The notes beneath the pieces are model-generated. The model saw only the letters and a program-made list of their open reading frames with translations, was not told the DNA's origin and did no database searches. Below are positions 5,796 through 13,943 of a stretch of DNA of 33,437 bases, piece by piece. Within the stretch, counting starts at the first letter, position 1. Each line of letters opens with the position of its first letter. A program made the translations under genes and the position numbers. This DNA is from Firmicutes bacterium CAG:555 (lineage in GTDB: Bacteria > Bacillota > Clostridia > Oscillospirales > Oscillospiraceae): the NCBI GenBank assembly GCA_000431075.1, contig HF986901.1:20530-53966 (forward strand), in the 5' to 3' direction.

Positions 5796-8498
5796 TTAGC
5801 GTATCTTTGCACCAAATTTACTCTCAAGAGCGCTCAAAACGGCATTCACTGTCTCCTCGGCGTGCTCATCGGTGAGGGTCTGATCATCGGCACGCATGGT
5901 AAGCGAGAAGGCGACGGACTTCATACCGTCGGCGATATGGCTGCCTGTGTAGATGTCGAACAGAGAGCAGCCCTTAAGGTACTCACCGCCGCTTTTCATG
6001 ATGCAGTCGATAAGATGCGCAACGGGTATCTTCTTATCGCACACGATCGCAATGTCACGGGAGACGGCCGGGAAGCGGGGCAGCGGGGTGTATATGGGAT
6101 CGGCGCCACGAGCCTTCATAAGAGCATCCAGCGAGAGCTCAGCGCAGTAGAGTTCGGCGTCGATGCCGTAATTCTGGGCGACCAGCGGGTGAATCTGACC
6201 GAACACGCCGATATATTCGTCGCCGCAGTAGACCTTCGCGCAGCGGCCGGGATGGTACGACGGGTTGTCGGTGCAGGCCTCATAACGAATGCCTTGTGCA
6301 CGGATATCGGTAAGCACGGCCTCGACAACGCCCTTGAGCGTGAAGAAGGTCGTGCCGGCACCGTAAGTGCCAAGCGTGAGGTACTTCGACTCTATCGCAA
6401 GACCGTCCTTGCCGCCGAGACCGTAGGTCCTGCCTATCTCGTAGAGCTTGACAGCCTTATTGCGGAAGTTGTAGTTGCGGGTGAGAATTTCGAGCATGGA
6501 CGGCAGAGTTGTCGTGCGCATGATGGAGGTGTCCTCGCCAAGCGGGTTGAGTATCCTGAAGCTCGCTCTTCTCGGATCATCGACTGCCCAGCGAATCTTG
6601 TCGTAGTAGGTGGGGGAGATGAACGAGTAGGTTATTATCTCGTCATAGCCGACCGCACGGCACAGGCTGCCCAGCTGCTGCTCAAGAAGCTGCTCGGGGT
6701 TATAGCCGCCACGGGTGGTTTCGCCACGAACGAGGGTGCAGGGAATGTTATTGTAGCCGTAGAAGCGTGCGACTTCCTCGGAAAGGTCGGAGTAGTGCAC
6801 AACATCGCCACGCCACGATGGAACGGTGATGGTCTCACCGTCTACGCCGAACTGCAGGGACTTAAGTATGCGCAGCATTTCCTCGGTCTTGACATTCGTG
6901 CCGAGAAGTGCGTTGATTTTATCGGGACGCAGGGCGAGCACGGTGGGCTCGGGCAGGTTGTTCACGACATCGATAACGCCGTCAACGACCTCACCGGCAC
7001 CGAGAAGCTCGACCAGCTCACAGGCACGGTCGACTGCGGGCAGGGTGTTGTACACATCAAGACCCTTTTCAAATTTTGCCGAAGCCTCGGTCCTCATGCC
7101 GAGGGCGAGAGCGCCTTTTCTGATGCAGGTGCCGTCAAAGTTTGCAGACTCAAAAACGACATCGACGGTATCATCGACTATCTCGCTGTTTTCGCCGCCC
7201 ATTATGCCTGCAAGGCCGACTGCACGGGTGTCGTCTGCGATGACGAGCATGTTGGAATTGAGCTTGCGCAGGTTGCCGTCGAGCGTGGTGAGTGTTTCAC
7301 CGTCCTGCGCACGGCGGACGATTATCTTGCCGCCCTTGACATAGCGATAGTCAAAAGCGTGCATCGGCTGGCCGTATTCCATCATGACATAGTTTGTGAT
7401 ATCAACGATGTTGTTAATGGGACGCACGCCCATTGCACGCAGACGCTCACGCATCCACTTGGGTGAGGGAGCTATCTTAACATTGCGCACCATGCGTGCG
7501 GTGTAGCGGGGGCAGAGGTCGGAAGCGGGGACCTCGACCTTGAGCAGGTCATCCAACTTGCCGTCGGCACCGCCCTTGACGACGGGCTCATGCAGCTTGA
7601 GCTCCTTGCCGAAGGTAGCCGCAGCCTCTCTTGCAAGACCGATGATCGACAGGCAGTCGGGGCGGTTCGGGGTTATCTCAAACTCGATGACATGGTCGTC
7701 GGCACCGATGATGGGTTTGATGTCGTCGCCGGGCTTGATGCCATCCTCATGCAGAATGAAAATACCGTCGGGGATGCAGTTGGGGAACTCCGCCTGCTCG
7801 GCGTGCAGATCTGCAAGGGTGCAGATTATGCCGGATTTGGTGTTATATGCGAGCATGTCGCCCTCATGGATATTGTGGCAATCGGTGTGGCAGCTGACTT
7901 CACTGCCGCCGATATCGAGAACGCAGTCAAACTCGTTCACGCCGGAAACCGCAACGCTCACGACCTTTGCGGCGACGACGGGTCCGAACACCTTTGCTCC
8001 GGCCTGAATATCGGCGGGGATGGAAGGCTTGTTCTTATCCAGCGGGTGGTAGTTGCCCAAGATTGCGGCAGCCTTGATTGCGGCATAGGGGAAGTCACGC
8101 TCGTCAAGGCCGAGCTCATACAGGCCGCAGAGCATGCCGTCGGAGACCTCGCCACGCAGTTTACCCTTGGTTATCGTCTTGCCGCCGGGGAGGGTGGAGT
8201 TATCGAGCGCAACGGGGACAAGGTCACCCACATGCACATTCCATGCGCCCGTGACTATCTGAACAGGCTCTGCCTGCCCTGCATCGACCATGCACAGCCA
8301 CATATGGTCGGAGTTAGGGTGCTTTGCCATCGAAAGCACCTTGCCGACAACAACATTGCTTATTTCCTTGCCCAGATCCTCAAATGTCTCGACCTTCGAG
8401 CCGGAAAGGGTCATAGCCTCGGAAAATTCATGGTCATTTATATCGCTGACGGAAACGCCGTCAACAAACTCGTTAAGCCATTTTCTGCTAAGATTCAT
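5796..8498 (-). CDS. pheT: Phenylalanyl-tRNA synthetase beta subunit, with insertion
   Basis: This 900-residue subunit pairs with PheS to charge tRNA-Phe. The order is standard: N-terminal MNLSRKWLNEFVD, the tRNA-binding OB domain (residues ~40-135, HPNSDHMWLCMVD and SDGMLCGLYELGL), the B3/B4 and B5 domains (IEFEITPNRPDCLS; NNIVDITNYVMMEYGQPMHAFD), the catalytic-like core (RFYGYNNIP, RTTTLPSMLEILTRN) and a C-terminal anticodon-binding ferredoxin fold (PRFPAVSRDIAIV). It is ~100 residues longer than usual (~800) because of an extra block at about residues 139-238, between ELGLDERDFPYA and CIPDGIFILHEDG. It starts 18 bases after the pheS stop and is co-transcribed under the T-box leader. Confidence 0.96.
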   Translation of the reverse strand: MNLSRKWLNEFVDGVSVSDINDHEFSEAMTLSGSKVETFEDLGKEISNVVVGKVLSMAKHPNSDHMWLCMVDAGQAEPVQIVTGAWNVHVGDLVPVALDNSTLPGGKTITKGKLRGEVSDGMLCGLYELGLDERDFPYAAIKAAAILGNYHPLDKNKPSIPADIQAGAKVFGPVVAAKVVSVAVSGVNEFDCVLDIGGSEVSCHTDCHNIHEGDMLAYNTKSGIICTLADLHAEQAEFPNCIPDGIFILHEDGIKPGDDIKPIIGADDHVIEFEITPNRPDCLSIIGLAREAAATFGKELKLHEPVVKGGADGKLDDLLKVEVPASDLCPRYTARMVRNVKIAPSPKWMRERLRAMGVRPINNIVDITNYVMMEYGQPMHAFDYRYVKGGKIIVRRAQDGETLTTLDGNLRKLNSNMLVIADDTRAVGLAGIMGGENSEIVDDTVDVVFESANFDGTCIRKGALALGMRTEASAKFEKGLDVYNTLPAVDRACELVELLGAGEVVDGVIDVVNNLPEPTVLALRPDKINALLGTNVKTEEMLRILKSLQFGVDGETITVPSWRGDVVHYSDLSEEVARFYGYNNIPCTLVRGETTRGGYNPEQLLEQQLGSLCRAVGYDEIITYSFISPTYYDKIRWAVDDPRRASFRILNPLGEDTSIMRTTTLPSMLEILTRNYNFRNKAVKLYEIGRTYGLGGKDGLAIESKYLTLGTYGAGTTFFTLKGVVEAVLTDIRAQGIRYEACTDNPSYHPGRCAKVYCGDEYIGVFGQIHPLVAQNYGIDAELYCAELSLDALMKARGADPIYTPLPRFPAVSRDIAIVCDKKIPVAHLIDCIMKSGGEYLKGCSLFDIYTGSHIADGMKSVAFSLTMRADDQTLTDEHAEETVNAVLSALESKFGAKIR

Positions 8499-8516
8499 AT
8501 CATAAACCTACCTTTC

Positions 8517-9542
8517 TCAGAACTGCTCCAGGAAGCGGACATCGTTTTCAAAAATCAGGCGCAGATCGGAGATCTTAAAGCGGCGCATCGCAAGTCTTTC
8601 AAGACCCATGCCGAATGCCCAGCCGGTGTATTCCTCGCTGTCAATGCCGCTCATTTCAAGTACACGGGGGTGTATCATGCCGGCACCGAGCACCTCAATC
8701 CAGCCCTCACCCTTACAGGTGGGGCAGCCCTTGCCGCCGCACTTGTGGCACTGGACATCCATCTCGCAGCTGGGCTCGGTGAACGGGAAGTGATGGGGGC
8801 GGAAGCGGGTGACTGTGCCCTTGCCGAACAGCTCCTCCATAACGGCATTGAGCGTGCCCTTGAGGTCAGCCATGGTAACGCCCTTGTCGATGACCATACC
8901 CTCGACCTGATGAAACATGGGGGAGTGGGTGGCATCGACCTCGTCCTTGCGGTAGACCCTGCCCGGGGCGATGATGCGGATAGGCAGCTGCATCGTCTCC
9001 ATCGCACGCACCTGCATGGGGCTTGTCTGCGAGCGGAGCATCACACGACTGTCGGTGTCAAAATAGAAGGTGTCCGACCAGTCACGGGAGGGATGGCCTT
9101 CTCCGGCGTTGAGCTTATCAAAGTTATAGGTCGCAAGCTCGACCTCGGGACCGTCGAGCACGGTAAAGCCCATGCCCACGAATATATCCTTAATTTCGTC
9201 AAGTGCCTTGTACATCGGATGCTTGTGTCCAAGCCTGATTTCCTCACCAGGGATGGTGACATCGACTGCCTCAAGCTCAAGCTTGGCCTCGAGCGCCGCC
9301 GCTTCAAGTCGTGAGCGGGCGCTTTCAATGTTCTTTTCAAGCTCAGCTCTGAGCTGGTTTGCAAGCTGACCCATGATGGGGCGCTCGTCTGCCGAGAGCT
9401 TGCCCATCTGTTTCAGAATGGCGGTCAGCTCACCCTTTTTGCCAAGATACTTTACTCTGAGAGCTTCGAGAGCTTCAATGCTGTCGGCGCCGGTGATGGA
9501 CTTAACAGCGTTTTCTCTCAACTCCTGCATAAGTGCTTTCAT
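8517..9542 (-). CDS. pheS: Phenylalanyl-tRNA synthetase alpha subunit
   Basis: The 341-residue product has the usual N-terminal coiled coil (residues ~1-90) and the class II aminoacyl-tRNA synthetase core: motif 1 around HPMYKALDEIKDIFVGMGF, motif 2 RFRPHHFPFTEPSCEMDV and motif 3 GWAFGMGLERLAMRRF. Between motifs 2 and 3 lies a four-cysteine segment (CHKCGGKGCPTCKGEGW) of zinc-knuckle type, also present in other Firmicutes PheS. The protein makes the active site of the alpha2-beta2 enzyme. GGAGAG lies upstream of the ATG at 9542. The gene is preceded by a phenylalanine T-box, so expression should rise when uncharged tRNA-Phe accumulates. Confidence 0.97.
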   Translation of the reverse strand: MKALMQELRENAVKSITGADSIEALEALRVKYLGKKGELTAILKQMGKLSADERPIMGQLANQLRAELEKNIESARSRLEAAALEAKLELEAVDVTIPGEEIRLGHKHPMYKALDEIKDIFVGMGFTVLDGPEVELATYNFDKLNAGEGHPSRDWSDTFYFDTDSRVMLRSQTSPMQVRAMETMQLPIRIIAPGRVYRKDEVDATHSPMFHQVEGMVIDKGVTMADLKGTLNAVMEELFGKGTVTRFRPHHFPFTEPSCEMDVQCHKCGGKGCPTCKGEGWIEVLGAGMIHPRVLEMSGIDSEEYTGWAFGMGLERLAMRRFKISDLRLIFENDVRFLEQF

Positions 9543-9579
9543 AATTTCTCTCCTTAGAAAAATTTTATAAACCGGAATA

Positions 9580-9806
9580 AAAAAAGCCCTTCATCCCACA
9601 AAGGGACGAAAGACCAACTTCCGCGGTACCACCCAGATTCGATACAAAGATCGCACTTTGTGCCGTAACGGGGCATACCGCCGATGATTAGTCGGAGCTC
9701 ACGGGCGAACTAAATGTCAATGCCACGGGCGGCTTCCAGCCGATGACCGCCTTTCTCTGTCTGGCAACCGGACATTATCTTCCCGATCGTCGCAATACCA
9801 TATAAT
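9580..9806 (-). ncRNA. T-box leader, phenylalanine-specific
   Basis: On the minus strand the antiterminator core GGGTGGTACCGCGG (complement of 9621-9634) is unmistakable. It is followed by a terminator hairpin (TTCGTCCC...GGGATGAA) running into seven Ts at about 9585. In stem I, GGGA/CCC and AATGTC/GACATT flank an internal loop whose 3' side is TAG-TTC-G, so the specifier codon is TTC (complement of 9707-9709), which is Phe. This agrees with the downstream pheST genes. Uncharged tRNA-Phe would stabilise the antiterminator and allow transcription. Confidence 0.95.
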
Positions 9807-9812
9807 AAAGAT

Positions 9813-9841
9813 ATTAAAGCTCACATTTCAAAAAAAGTCAA
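9813..9841 (-). promoter_or_regulatory. Promoter of the T-box/pheST operon
   Basis: On the minus strand TTGACT (9841-9836), a 17-bp spacer and TTTAAT (9818-9813) match consensus at 5 of 6 positions each. Transcription would start near 9806. Confidence 0.65.
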
Positions 9842-9850
9842 GCAGAAAAT

Positions 9851-9879
9851 TTGACTAATGAAAGCAGGACGACTATAAT
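9851..9879 (+). promoter_or_regulatory. Promoter of the lipoprotein-alr-ndoA operon
   Basis: TTGACT at 9851-9856, a 17-bp spacer and consensus TATAAT at 9874-9879. It is back-to-back with the pheST promoter, the two -35 boxes being only 9 bp apart. Confidence 0.75.
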
Positions 9880-9905
9880 ACAATAAACCGTAGGAGGGAA
9901 GCGGA

Positions 9906-10451
9906 ATGCGAAAAATCATTTTGCCGCTAATGATAAGTCTCGTCATCCTCTGCGGCTGCTCAGATAACGGCGAGGAGAGCTTTTTGAAATTCATGCAGCA
10001 GGTGTATACCGCCGATGAGGTAAGCTTCAACGCCGCCGTCCGGGCAGAATACAGCGACAAAACGGTGGAGTTCAAGCTGGGGTATGTGCAGGACGAAAAC
10101 GGCGCCGTTGTGGAGATATTGGAGCCCGAGCTTGTTGCCGGTATAAAAGCGAGGGTGTCCGAGGACACGACGCAGCTTGAGTACGAGGGCGTTATCTTGG
10201 ATATCGGGACGCTTTCCGATAACGGCCTTAGCCCCATGTCGGCACTTCCGGTGCTCGTAAAGGCGATGCGTGAGGGCCACCTCGACATTGTCTGGACGGA
10301 GGACGATATGCTGGCGGCGAGGATAATTCCATCGGACGACATCACCGTGACGCTGTGGCTTTCTAAGGAGCTTGTTCCGTTGAATGCCGAGATAAGCTGT
10401 GACGAGAAAACAGTTGCATTCATTGAGATAACAGATTGGAGTGTGAGCTAA
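9906..10451 (+). CDS. GerS/YdcC-like lipoprotein
   Basis: The 181-residue product begins with a lipoprotein signal (MRKIILPLMISLVILCGC); Cys18 in the lipobox LCGC is the likely lipidated residue. The mature part is rich in beta-type segments with alternating polar and hydrophobic residues (FNAAVRAEYSDKTVEFKLGYVQDE). This fits the LolA-like fold of B. subtilis YdcC and C. difficile GerS, which sit immediately upstream of an alanine racemase as here (3-base gap). GerS is needed for cortex degradation in spore germination. The assignment rests on synteny, length and lipoprotein nature rather than a diagnostic motif. GGAGGG upstream supports the start. Confidence 0.6.
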   Translation: MRKIILPLMISLVILCGCSDNGEESFLKFMQQVYTADEVSFNAAVRAEYSDKTVEFKLGYVQDENGAVVEILEPELVAGIKARVSEDTTQLEYEGVILDIGTLSDNGLSPMSALPVLVKAMREGHLDIVWTEDDMLAARIIPSDDITVTLWLSKELVPLNAEISCDEKTVAFIEITDWSVS

Positions 10452-10454
10452 ACA

Positions 10455-11579
10455 ATGAAGGATCTGCAAAAGAGAACATGGGCTGAGGTCAGCCTTGAGA
10501 ATATCGAGCACAATTACCGTGCCATAAGAGCGAGACTGCCAAAGGGCTGCCGCTTCCTCGGCATCGTCAAGGCCGACGCATACGGCCACGGTGCGGTAGA
10601 GGTGGCAAAGCGCCTTGAAAAGTGCGGTGCGGACTATCTTGCCATTGCCTGCCTTGACGAAGCACTGGAGCTAAGGCACAGCGGCGTTAAAATGCCGATA
10701 CTCATACTCGGACACACGCCGCCGGAGTATGTAAAGGAGCTTTTGGACAATGACCTTACGCAGACCGTGAGCTGCGAGGCAAAGGGCGTTGAATATTCCG
10801 AAGCTGCCACAAAGCTCGGCGGCACGCTCAAAATTCACATAAAGCTCGACACCGGTATGTCCCGCCTCGGCTTCCTGTGTGCAGGCGGCTACTTTGACGA
10901 GGGCGTGCAGAGCGTTATCCGCACCTGCAAGCTCCCGGGCATCTATGCCGAGGGCGTATACACGCATTTTGCCGTGTCCGACTATACCGACAGTGAGAGC
11001 ATCGACTATACAAAAAAGCAGTTTGAGCTTTTCATGCATGTCATTAACGATGCCGAGCGCATCGGCGGTTTTAAGTTCAAGATCCGCCACTGCGCAAACA
11101 GCGGCGCTGTTGTCAACCATCCGGAGATGATGCTCGACATGGTTCGCCCGGGCTTTCTGCTCTACGGCTACGGTGACGACGGCAAGCTCGGTCTCAAGCC
11201 CGCCATGCGCATGGTGAGCACCGTAAGCACCATAAAATACTACGAACCCGGCACCTGCGTCAGCTATGGCAGACACTATGTTACAGATAAGCGCACGAGG
11301 ATGGGCGTTGTCGCCGCAGGCTATGCCGACGGCATCCCTTGGGCGGCAGCAGGCAAGTGCAGCTACTTTACCGAGGGCAAATTCGTTCCGCAGTGCGGCA
11401 ATATCTGCATGGATATGAGCATGGTCGATCTCACCGACTGCCCCGAGGTCAATGTCGGCAGCGAGGTCGAGATCTTCGGCGAGAACGCAAGGATAGAAAA
11501 GCTCGCCGAGGCAGCGGGCACGATACCGTATGAGCTTCTTTGCGCCGTGTCAAAGCGTGTCCCGAGAATATATAAGTAA
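10455..11579 (+). CDS. alr: Alanine racemase
   Basis: The 374-residue PLP enzyme interconverts L- and D-alanine for peptidoglycan synthesis. Lys39 in GIVKADAYGHG holds PLP, Tyr271 in VSYGRHY is the second catalytic base, and Arg137 in LDTGMSRLGF is the PLP-ring arginine. The N-terminal alpha/beta barrel and C-terminal beta domain (GNICMDMSMVDLTD) are complete and the length is normal. It follows the lipoprotein by 3 bases and precedes an NdoA-type RNase, the order seen in B. subtilis (ydcC-alr-ndoAI-ndoA), except that the antitoxin gene is missing. Confidence 0.95.
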   Translation: MKDLQKRTWAEVSLENIEHNYRAIRARLPKGCRFLGIVKADAYGHGAVEVAKRLEKCGADYLAIACLDEALELRHSGVKMPILILGHTPPEYVKELLDNDLTQTVSCEAKGVEYSEAATKLGGTLKIHIKLDTGMSRLGFLCAGGYFDEGVQSVIRTCKLPGIYAEGVYTHFAVSDYTDSESIDYTKKQFELFMHVINDAERIGGFKFKIRHCANSGAVVNHPEMMLDMVRPGFLLYGYGDDGKLGLKPAMRMVSTVSTIKYYEPGTCVSYGRHYVTDKRTRMGVVAAGYADGIPWAAAGKCSYFTEGKFVPQCGNICMDMSMVDLTDCPEVNVGSEVEIFGENARIEKLAEAAGTIPYELLCAVSKRVPRIYK

Positions 11580-11591
11580 ACGATTGTATAA

Positions 11592-11674
11592 AATTTGATT
11601 CACCGTGGGAGAATGTAATCAGCACACTACATAAGATGTAGCGGGCGACTATCATTCGGAGTGTGAATTAAATT
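11592..11674 (+). promoter_or_regulatory. Predicted long stem-loop covering the ndoA start codon
   Basis: Three nested stems fill the alr-ndoA gap. The outer stem pairs 11592-11603 (AATTTGATTCAC) with 11663-11674 (GTGAATTAAATT), 12 pairs with one G-U, and includes the first two bases of the TTG start at 11673. The middle stem pairs GAATG 11611-11615 with CATTC 11653-11657, next to the GGAG ribosome site. The inner hairpin is CTACAT 11627-11632 with ATGTAG 11636-11641. If formed it should limit translation of the RNase gene. Confidence 0.45.
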
Positions 11675-12017
11675 GAGTATAGTCAAGCGCGGAGATATAT
11701 ATTATGCCGACCTGAGCCCCGTTGTGGGCTCGGAGCAGGGCGGGATGAGACCCGTTCTGATCGTTCAGAACGACACCGGCAATAAACACAGCCCAACGGT
11801 TATTGCCGCTGCGATAACGAGCCAGACCGGCAAGGCGAGACTGCCGACCCACATCGAGCTCGATGCGCAGAGTGTGGGACTTTCCCGTGACAGCGTCATA
11901 CTGCTTGAGCAGATACGCACCATCGATAAATCCCGACTGCGTGAGCGCATGGGAAAATTGGATGACACGACGATGACCAAGGTCGACAATGCAATTGCCG
12001 TGAGCTTTGGCTTGTAA
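11673..12017 (+). CDS. ndoA: NdoA/MazF-family mRNA endoribonuclease, no antitoxin gene
   Basis: The 114-residue product is a full-length PemK/MazF-family RNase, closest in appearance to B. subtilis NdoA (EndoA), which cuts mRNA at a specific short sequence. Family hallmarks are the N-terminal VKRGDIYYADLSPVVGSEQGG, the catalytic-site Arg26 (GGMRPVLIVQND) and Thr49 (AAAITS), and the C-terminal helix. The start is TTG with GGAG at 11658-11661, 11 bases ahead. In B. subtilis the antitoxin gene ndoAI lies just upstream; here the 93 bases between alr and this gene contain no antitoxin frame. A strong terminator follows, so it ends the operon. Confidence 0.88.
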   Translation: MSIVKRGDIYYADLSPVVGSEQGGMRPVLIVQNDTGNKHSPTVIAAAITSQTGKARLPTHIELDAQSVGLSRDSVILLEQIRTIDKSRLRERMGKLDDTTMTKVDNAIAVSFGL

Positions 12018-12020
12018 GAC

Positions 12021-12049
12021 AAAACCCCGAGGTTTTCCTCGGGGTTTTT
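12021..12049 (+). terminator. Terminator of the alr-ndoA operon
   Basis: AAAACCCCGAGG and CCTCGGGGTTTT form a perfect 12-bp stem with a TTTT loop and T tail, starting 4 bases after the ndoA stop. Confidence 0.92.
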
Positions 12050-12063
12050 GCATAGGAGGTATT

Positions 12064-12537
12064 ATGGAAAATTACCCGGTTTACATTGACGGCGCACAGT
12101 GCGGCAGCTTGCAGGTATACTCCGAGGGGCTGATGACCGTTTTCGATGCCGAGTGCCGCTGCGGCGACAGGCTCGTGCGGCTGAGAATTTTCGGTGGCGG
12201 CAAAAGTGCGGCTTTGGGCGTGATGCAGCCGGAAAAGGGAAGACTGCGCCTTGTAAAGAAGCTTTCCCGAGCGCAAATGCGCATTTTGCCGCAGGTGATA
12301 GATTACGCAGCGGATAAGCCTTTTGCGCCGACAAAGCAGCCGGATATATCCGAGGACGACGGCCTGCTATGGTTTTCAACACCGCAGGGCTTTCTCACCT
12401 GCTTTGACGGCAGGCGGAGTCTTATCGCCATTCCGGCGGACATGAGCGCATCGACCCGCACGAAGGCAATACTGCGCACGATAAACGGTCGTGAATATGC
12501 CGTTTTTCCGGGGAAAAGAAATTTTCCGAGTAAGTAG
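12064..12537 (+). CDS. Conserved-looking hypothetical protein, 157 aa
   Basis: The ATG at 12064 has AGGAGG at 12054-12059, just beyond the ndoA terminator; a longer frame from 12007 would start inside ndoA and cross the terminator. The 157-residue product is soluble and basic, beginning MENYPVYIDGAQCGSLQVY, with a beta-rich first half (VRLRIFGGGKSAALGVMQPE) and a WFSTPQGFLTCFDGRRSLIAIP segment near the C-terminus. No signal, membrane helix or catalytic motif is seen and no family is recognised. It has no clear promoter of its own, so it may depend on read-through. Confidence 0.7.
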   Translation: MENYPVYIDGAQCGSLQVYSEGLMTVFDAECRCGDRLVRLRIFGGGKSAALGVMQPEKGRLRLVKKLSRAQMRILPQVIDYAADKPFAPTKQPDISEDDGLLWFSTPQGFLTCFDGRRSLIAIPADMSASTRTKAILRTINGREYAVFPGKRNFPSK

Positions 12538-12554
12538 AAATCTTAACAGATATG

Positions 12555-12563
12555 TGATATACT
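12555..12563 (+). promoter_or_regulatory. Extended -10 promoter of pdp
   Basis: TGATATACT (TG-n-TATACT) is an extended -10 element located 38 bases before the pdp start. No convincing -35 lies upstream, as is usual for this promoter type. Confidence 0.5.
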
Positions 12564-12600
12564 GCAAAGCATAGATAAGAATAAACCGGAGGTATGCAAT

Positions 12601-13905
12601 ATGCTGATGACAGATGTAATCGTAAAAAAGCGGGACGGCCTGAAGCTTTCCGCCGAGGAGATAGAGTTTGTCGTAAACGGCTACACCAAGGGCGAAATAC
12701 CCGACTATCAAATGTCGGCGCTTCTGATGGCCATCTTACTGCGTGGCATGGACAGTGAGGAAACGCTGGAGCTCACGATGGCGATGATGCACAGCGGCGA
12801 GACGCTCGACCTCAGCAAGATAACCGGCGTCAAGGCCGATAAGCACTCCACCGGCGGTGTCGGTGACAAGACCTCGCTCATTCTCTGCCCGATGGTCGCA
12901 GCGGCAGGCGTGAAGATCGCCAAAATGTCAGGCCGCGGTTTGGGTCACACCGGCGGCACGATAGACAAGCTTGAAAGCTTCCCGGGCTTCAACACCGGCA
13001 TTTCCGAGGAAAAGTTCATTTCCAATGTCAACACCTTCGGCATCGCTATTGCCGGTCAGACCGCCGACCTTGACCCTGCCGACAAGAAGATGTACGCTCT
13101 GCGTGATGTCACCGGCACAGTGCCGAGCATTCCGCTCATCGTCAGCAGCATCATGTCTAAAAAGCTCGCCGCCGGAGCGGATGTCATCGTTCTGGATGTC
13201 AAGTCCGGCAGCGGCTCGTTCATGGAAACAGAGGACAAGGCAAGGGAGCTTGCAACCGAGCTTGTCAGGGTCGGTAAGCTTGCGGGCAAAAAGACCGTCG
13301 GTGTAATTACCGACATGGATGAGCCTCTCGGCAACGCCATCGGCAACGCACTTGAGGTCAAGGAAGCCATTGAAGTTCTCAAGGGCGAGAAAAAGGGTGA
13401 GCTTCTTGAGCTGTGCCTGACGCTCGGCTCTTGCATTCTGACTCAGGCGGGCATAGCCGAGACCGAGGAGGAAGCCCGCAAAATGCTCCAAAAGGGTATC
13501 GACGACGGCAGCGCACTTAAAAAACTTGCACAGCTCGTCGAGGGGCAGGACGGCGACCCCAAGGCAGTTTACGACACCGAACTTCTGCCCAAAGCACCCG
13601 TTCAGCTTGAAGTTAAAAGTGACAGGGCGGGCTTTGTTAAGCACATTTCCGCAAAGGATGTCGGCCTTGTGTCGATGCACCTCGGCGGCGGCAGAGTGAC
13701 CAAGGAGAGCGTCATTGACCTTTCAGTCGGCGTAATACTCAACAAGAAGGTCGCAGACCGTGTCGAACTTGACGAGGCCTTAGGTGTTATCCATGCGCAG
13801 ACAATGGAAAAAGCGCAGGAGGCAGCGCAGCTTCTCAAAAACTGCTACACGATAGTAGATGAGCCTGTCGAAAAATCTAAATTCATAAAAGGCATAGTAA
13901 AATAA
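12601..13905 (+). CDS. pdp: Pyrimidine-nucleoside phosphorylase
   Basis: The 434-residue protein is a nucleoside phosphorylase of the thymidine/pyrimidine type, splitting uridine or thymidine with phosphate to base and (deoxy)ribose-1-phosphate. The phosphate site KHSTGGVGDKTSL (81-93) and the glycine-rich SGRGLGHTGGTIDKLES that follows are signature motifs, with SGSGSFM further on. The length is normal for Firmicutes Pdp. GGAGG at 12588-12592 favours the ATG at 12601; an in-frame ATG at 12607 is an alternative. Distinguishing Pdp from thymidine-specific DeoA rests on general resemblance. It stands alone, between an extended -10 promoter and a terminator. Confidence 0.92.
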   Translation: MLMTDVIVKKRDGLKLSAEEIEFVVNGYTKGEIPDYQMSALLMAILLRGMDSEETLELTMAMMHSGETLDLSKITGVKADKHSTGGVGDKTSLILCPMVAAAGVKIAKMSGRGLGHTGGTIDKLESFPGFNTGISEEKFISNVNTFGIAIAGQTADLDPADKKMYALRDVTGTVPSIPLIVSSIMSKKLAAGADVIVLDVKSGSGSFMETEDKARELATELVRVGKLAGKKTVGVITDMDEPLGNAIGNALEVKEAIEVLKGEKKGELLELCLTLGSCILTQAGIAETEEEARKMLQKGIDDGSALKKLAQLVEGQDGDPKAVYDTELLPKAPVQLEVKSDRAGFVKHISAKDVGLVSMHLGGGRVTKESVIDLSVGVILNKKVADRVELDEALGVIHAQTMEKAQEAAQLLKNCYTIVDEPVEKSKFIKGIVK

Positions 13906-13909
13906 AAAC

Positions 13910-13938
13910 AAGGCTGAAAGGATAGTCCTTTCAGCCTT
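13910..13938. terminator. Bidirectional terminator
   Basis: AAGGCTGAAAGGA and TCCTTTCAGCCTT form a perfect 13-bp stem with loop TAG. A-rich and T-rich flanks on both sides let it serve pdp (plus) and the small gene ending at 13944 (minus). Confidence 0.88.
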
Positions 13939-13943
13939 AAATT

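Noticed and set aside
5862..9314. Two long plus-strand frames (534 and 574 codons) opposite pheT and pheS
   Set aside because: They are antisense shadows of GC-biased codons in well-identified synthetase genes, and the second crosses the pheT/pheS junction.
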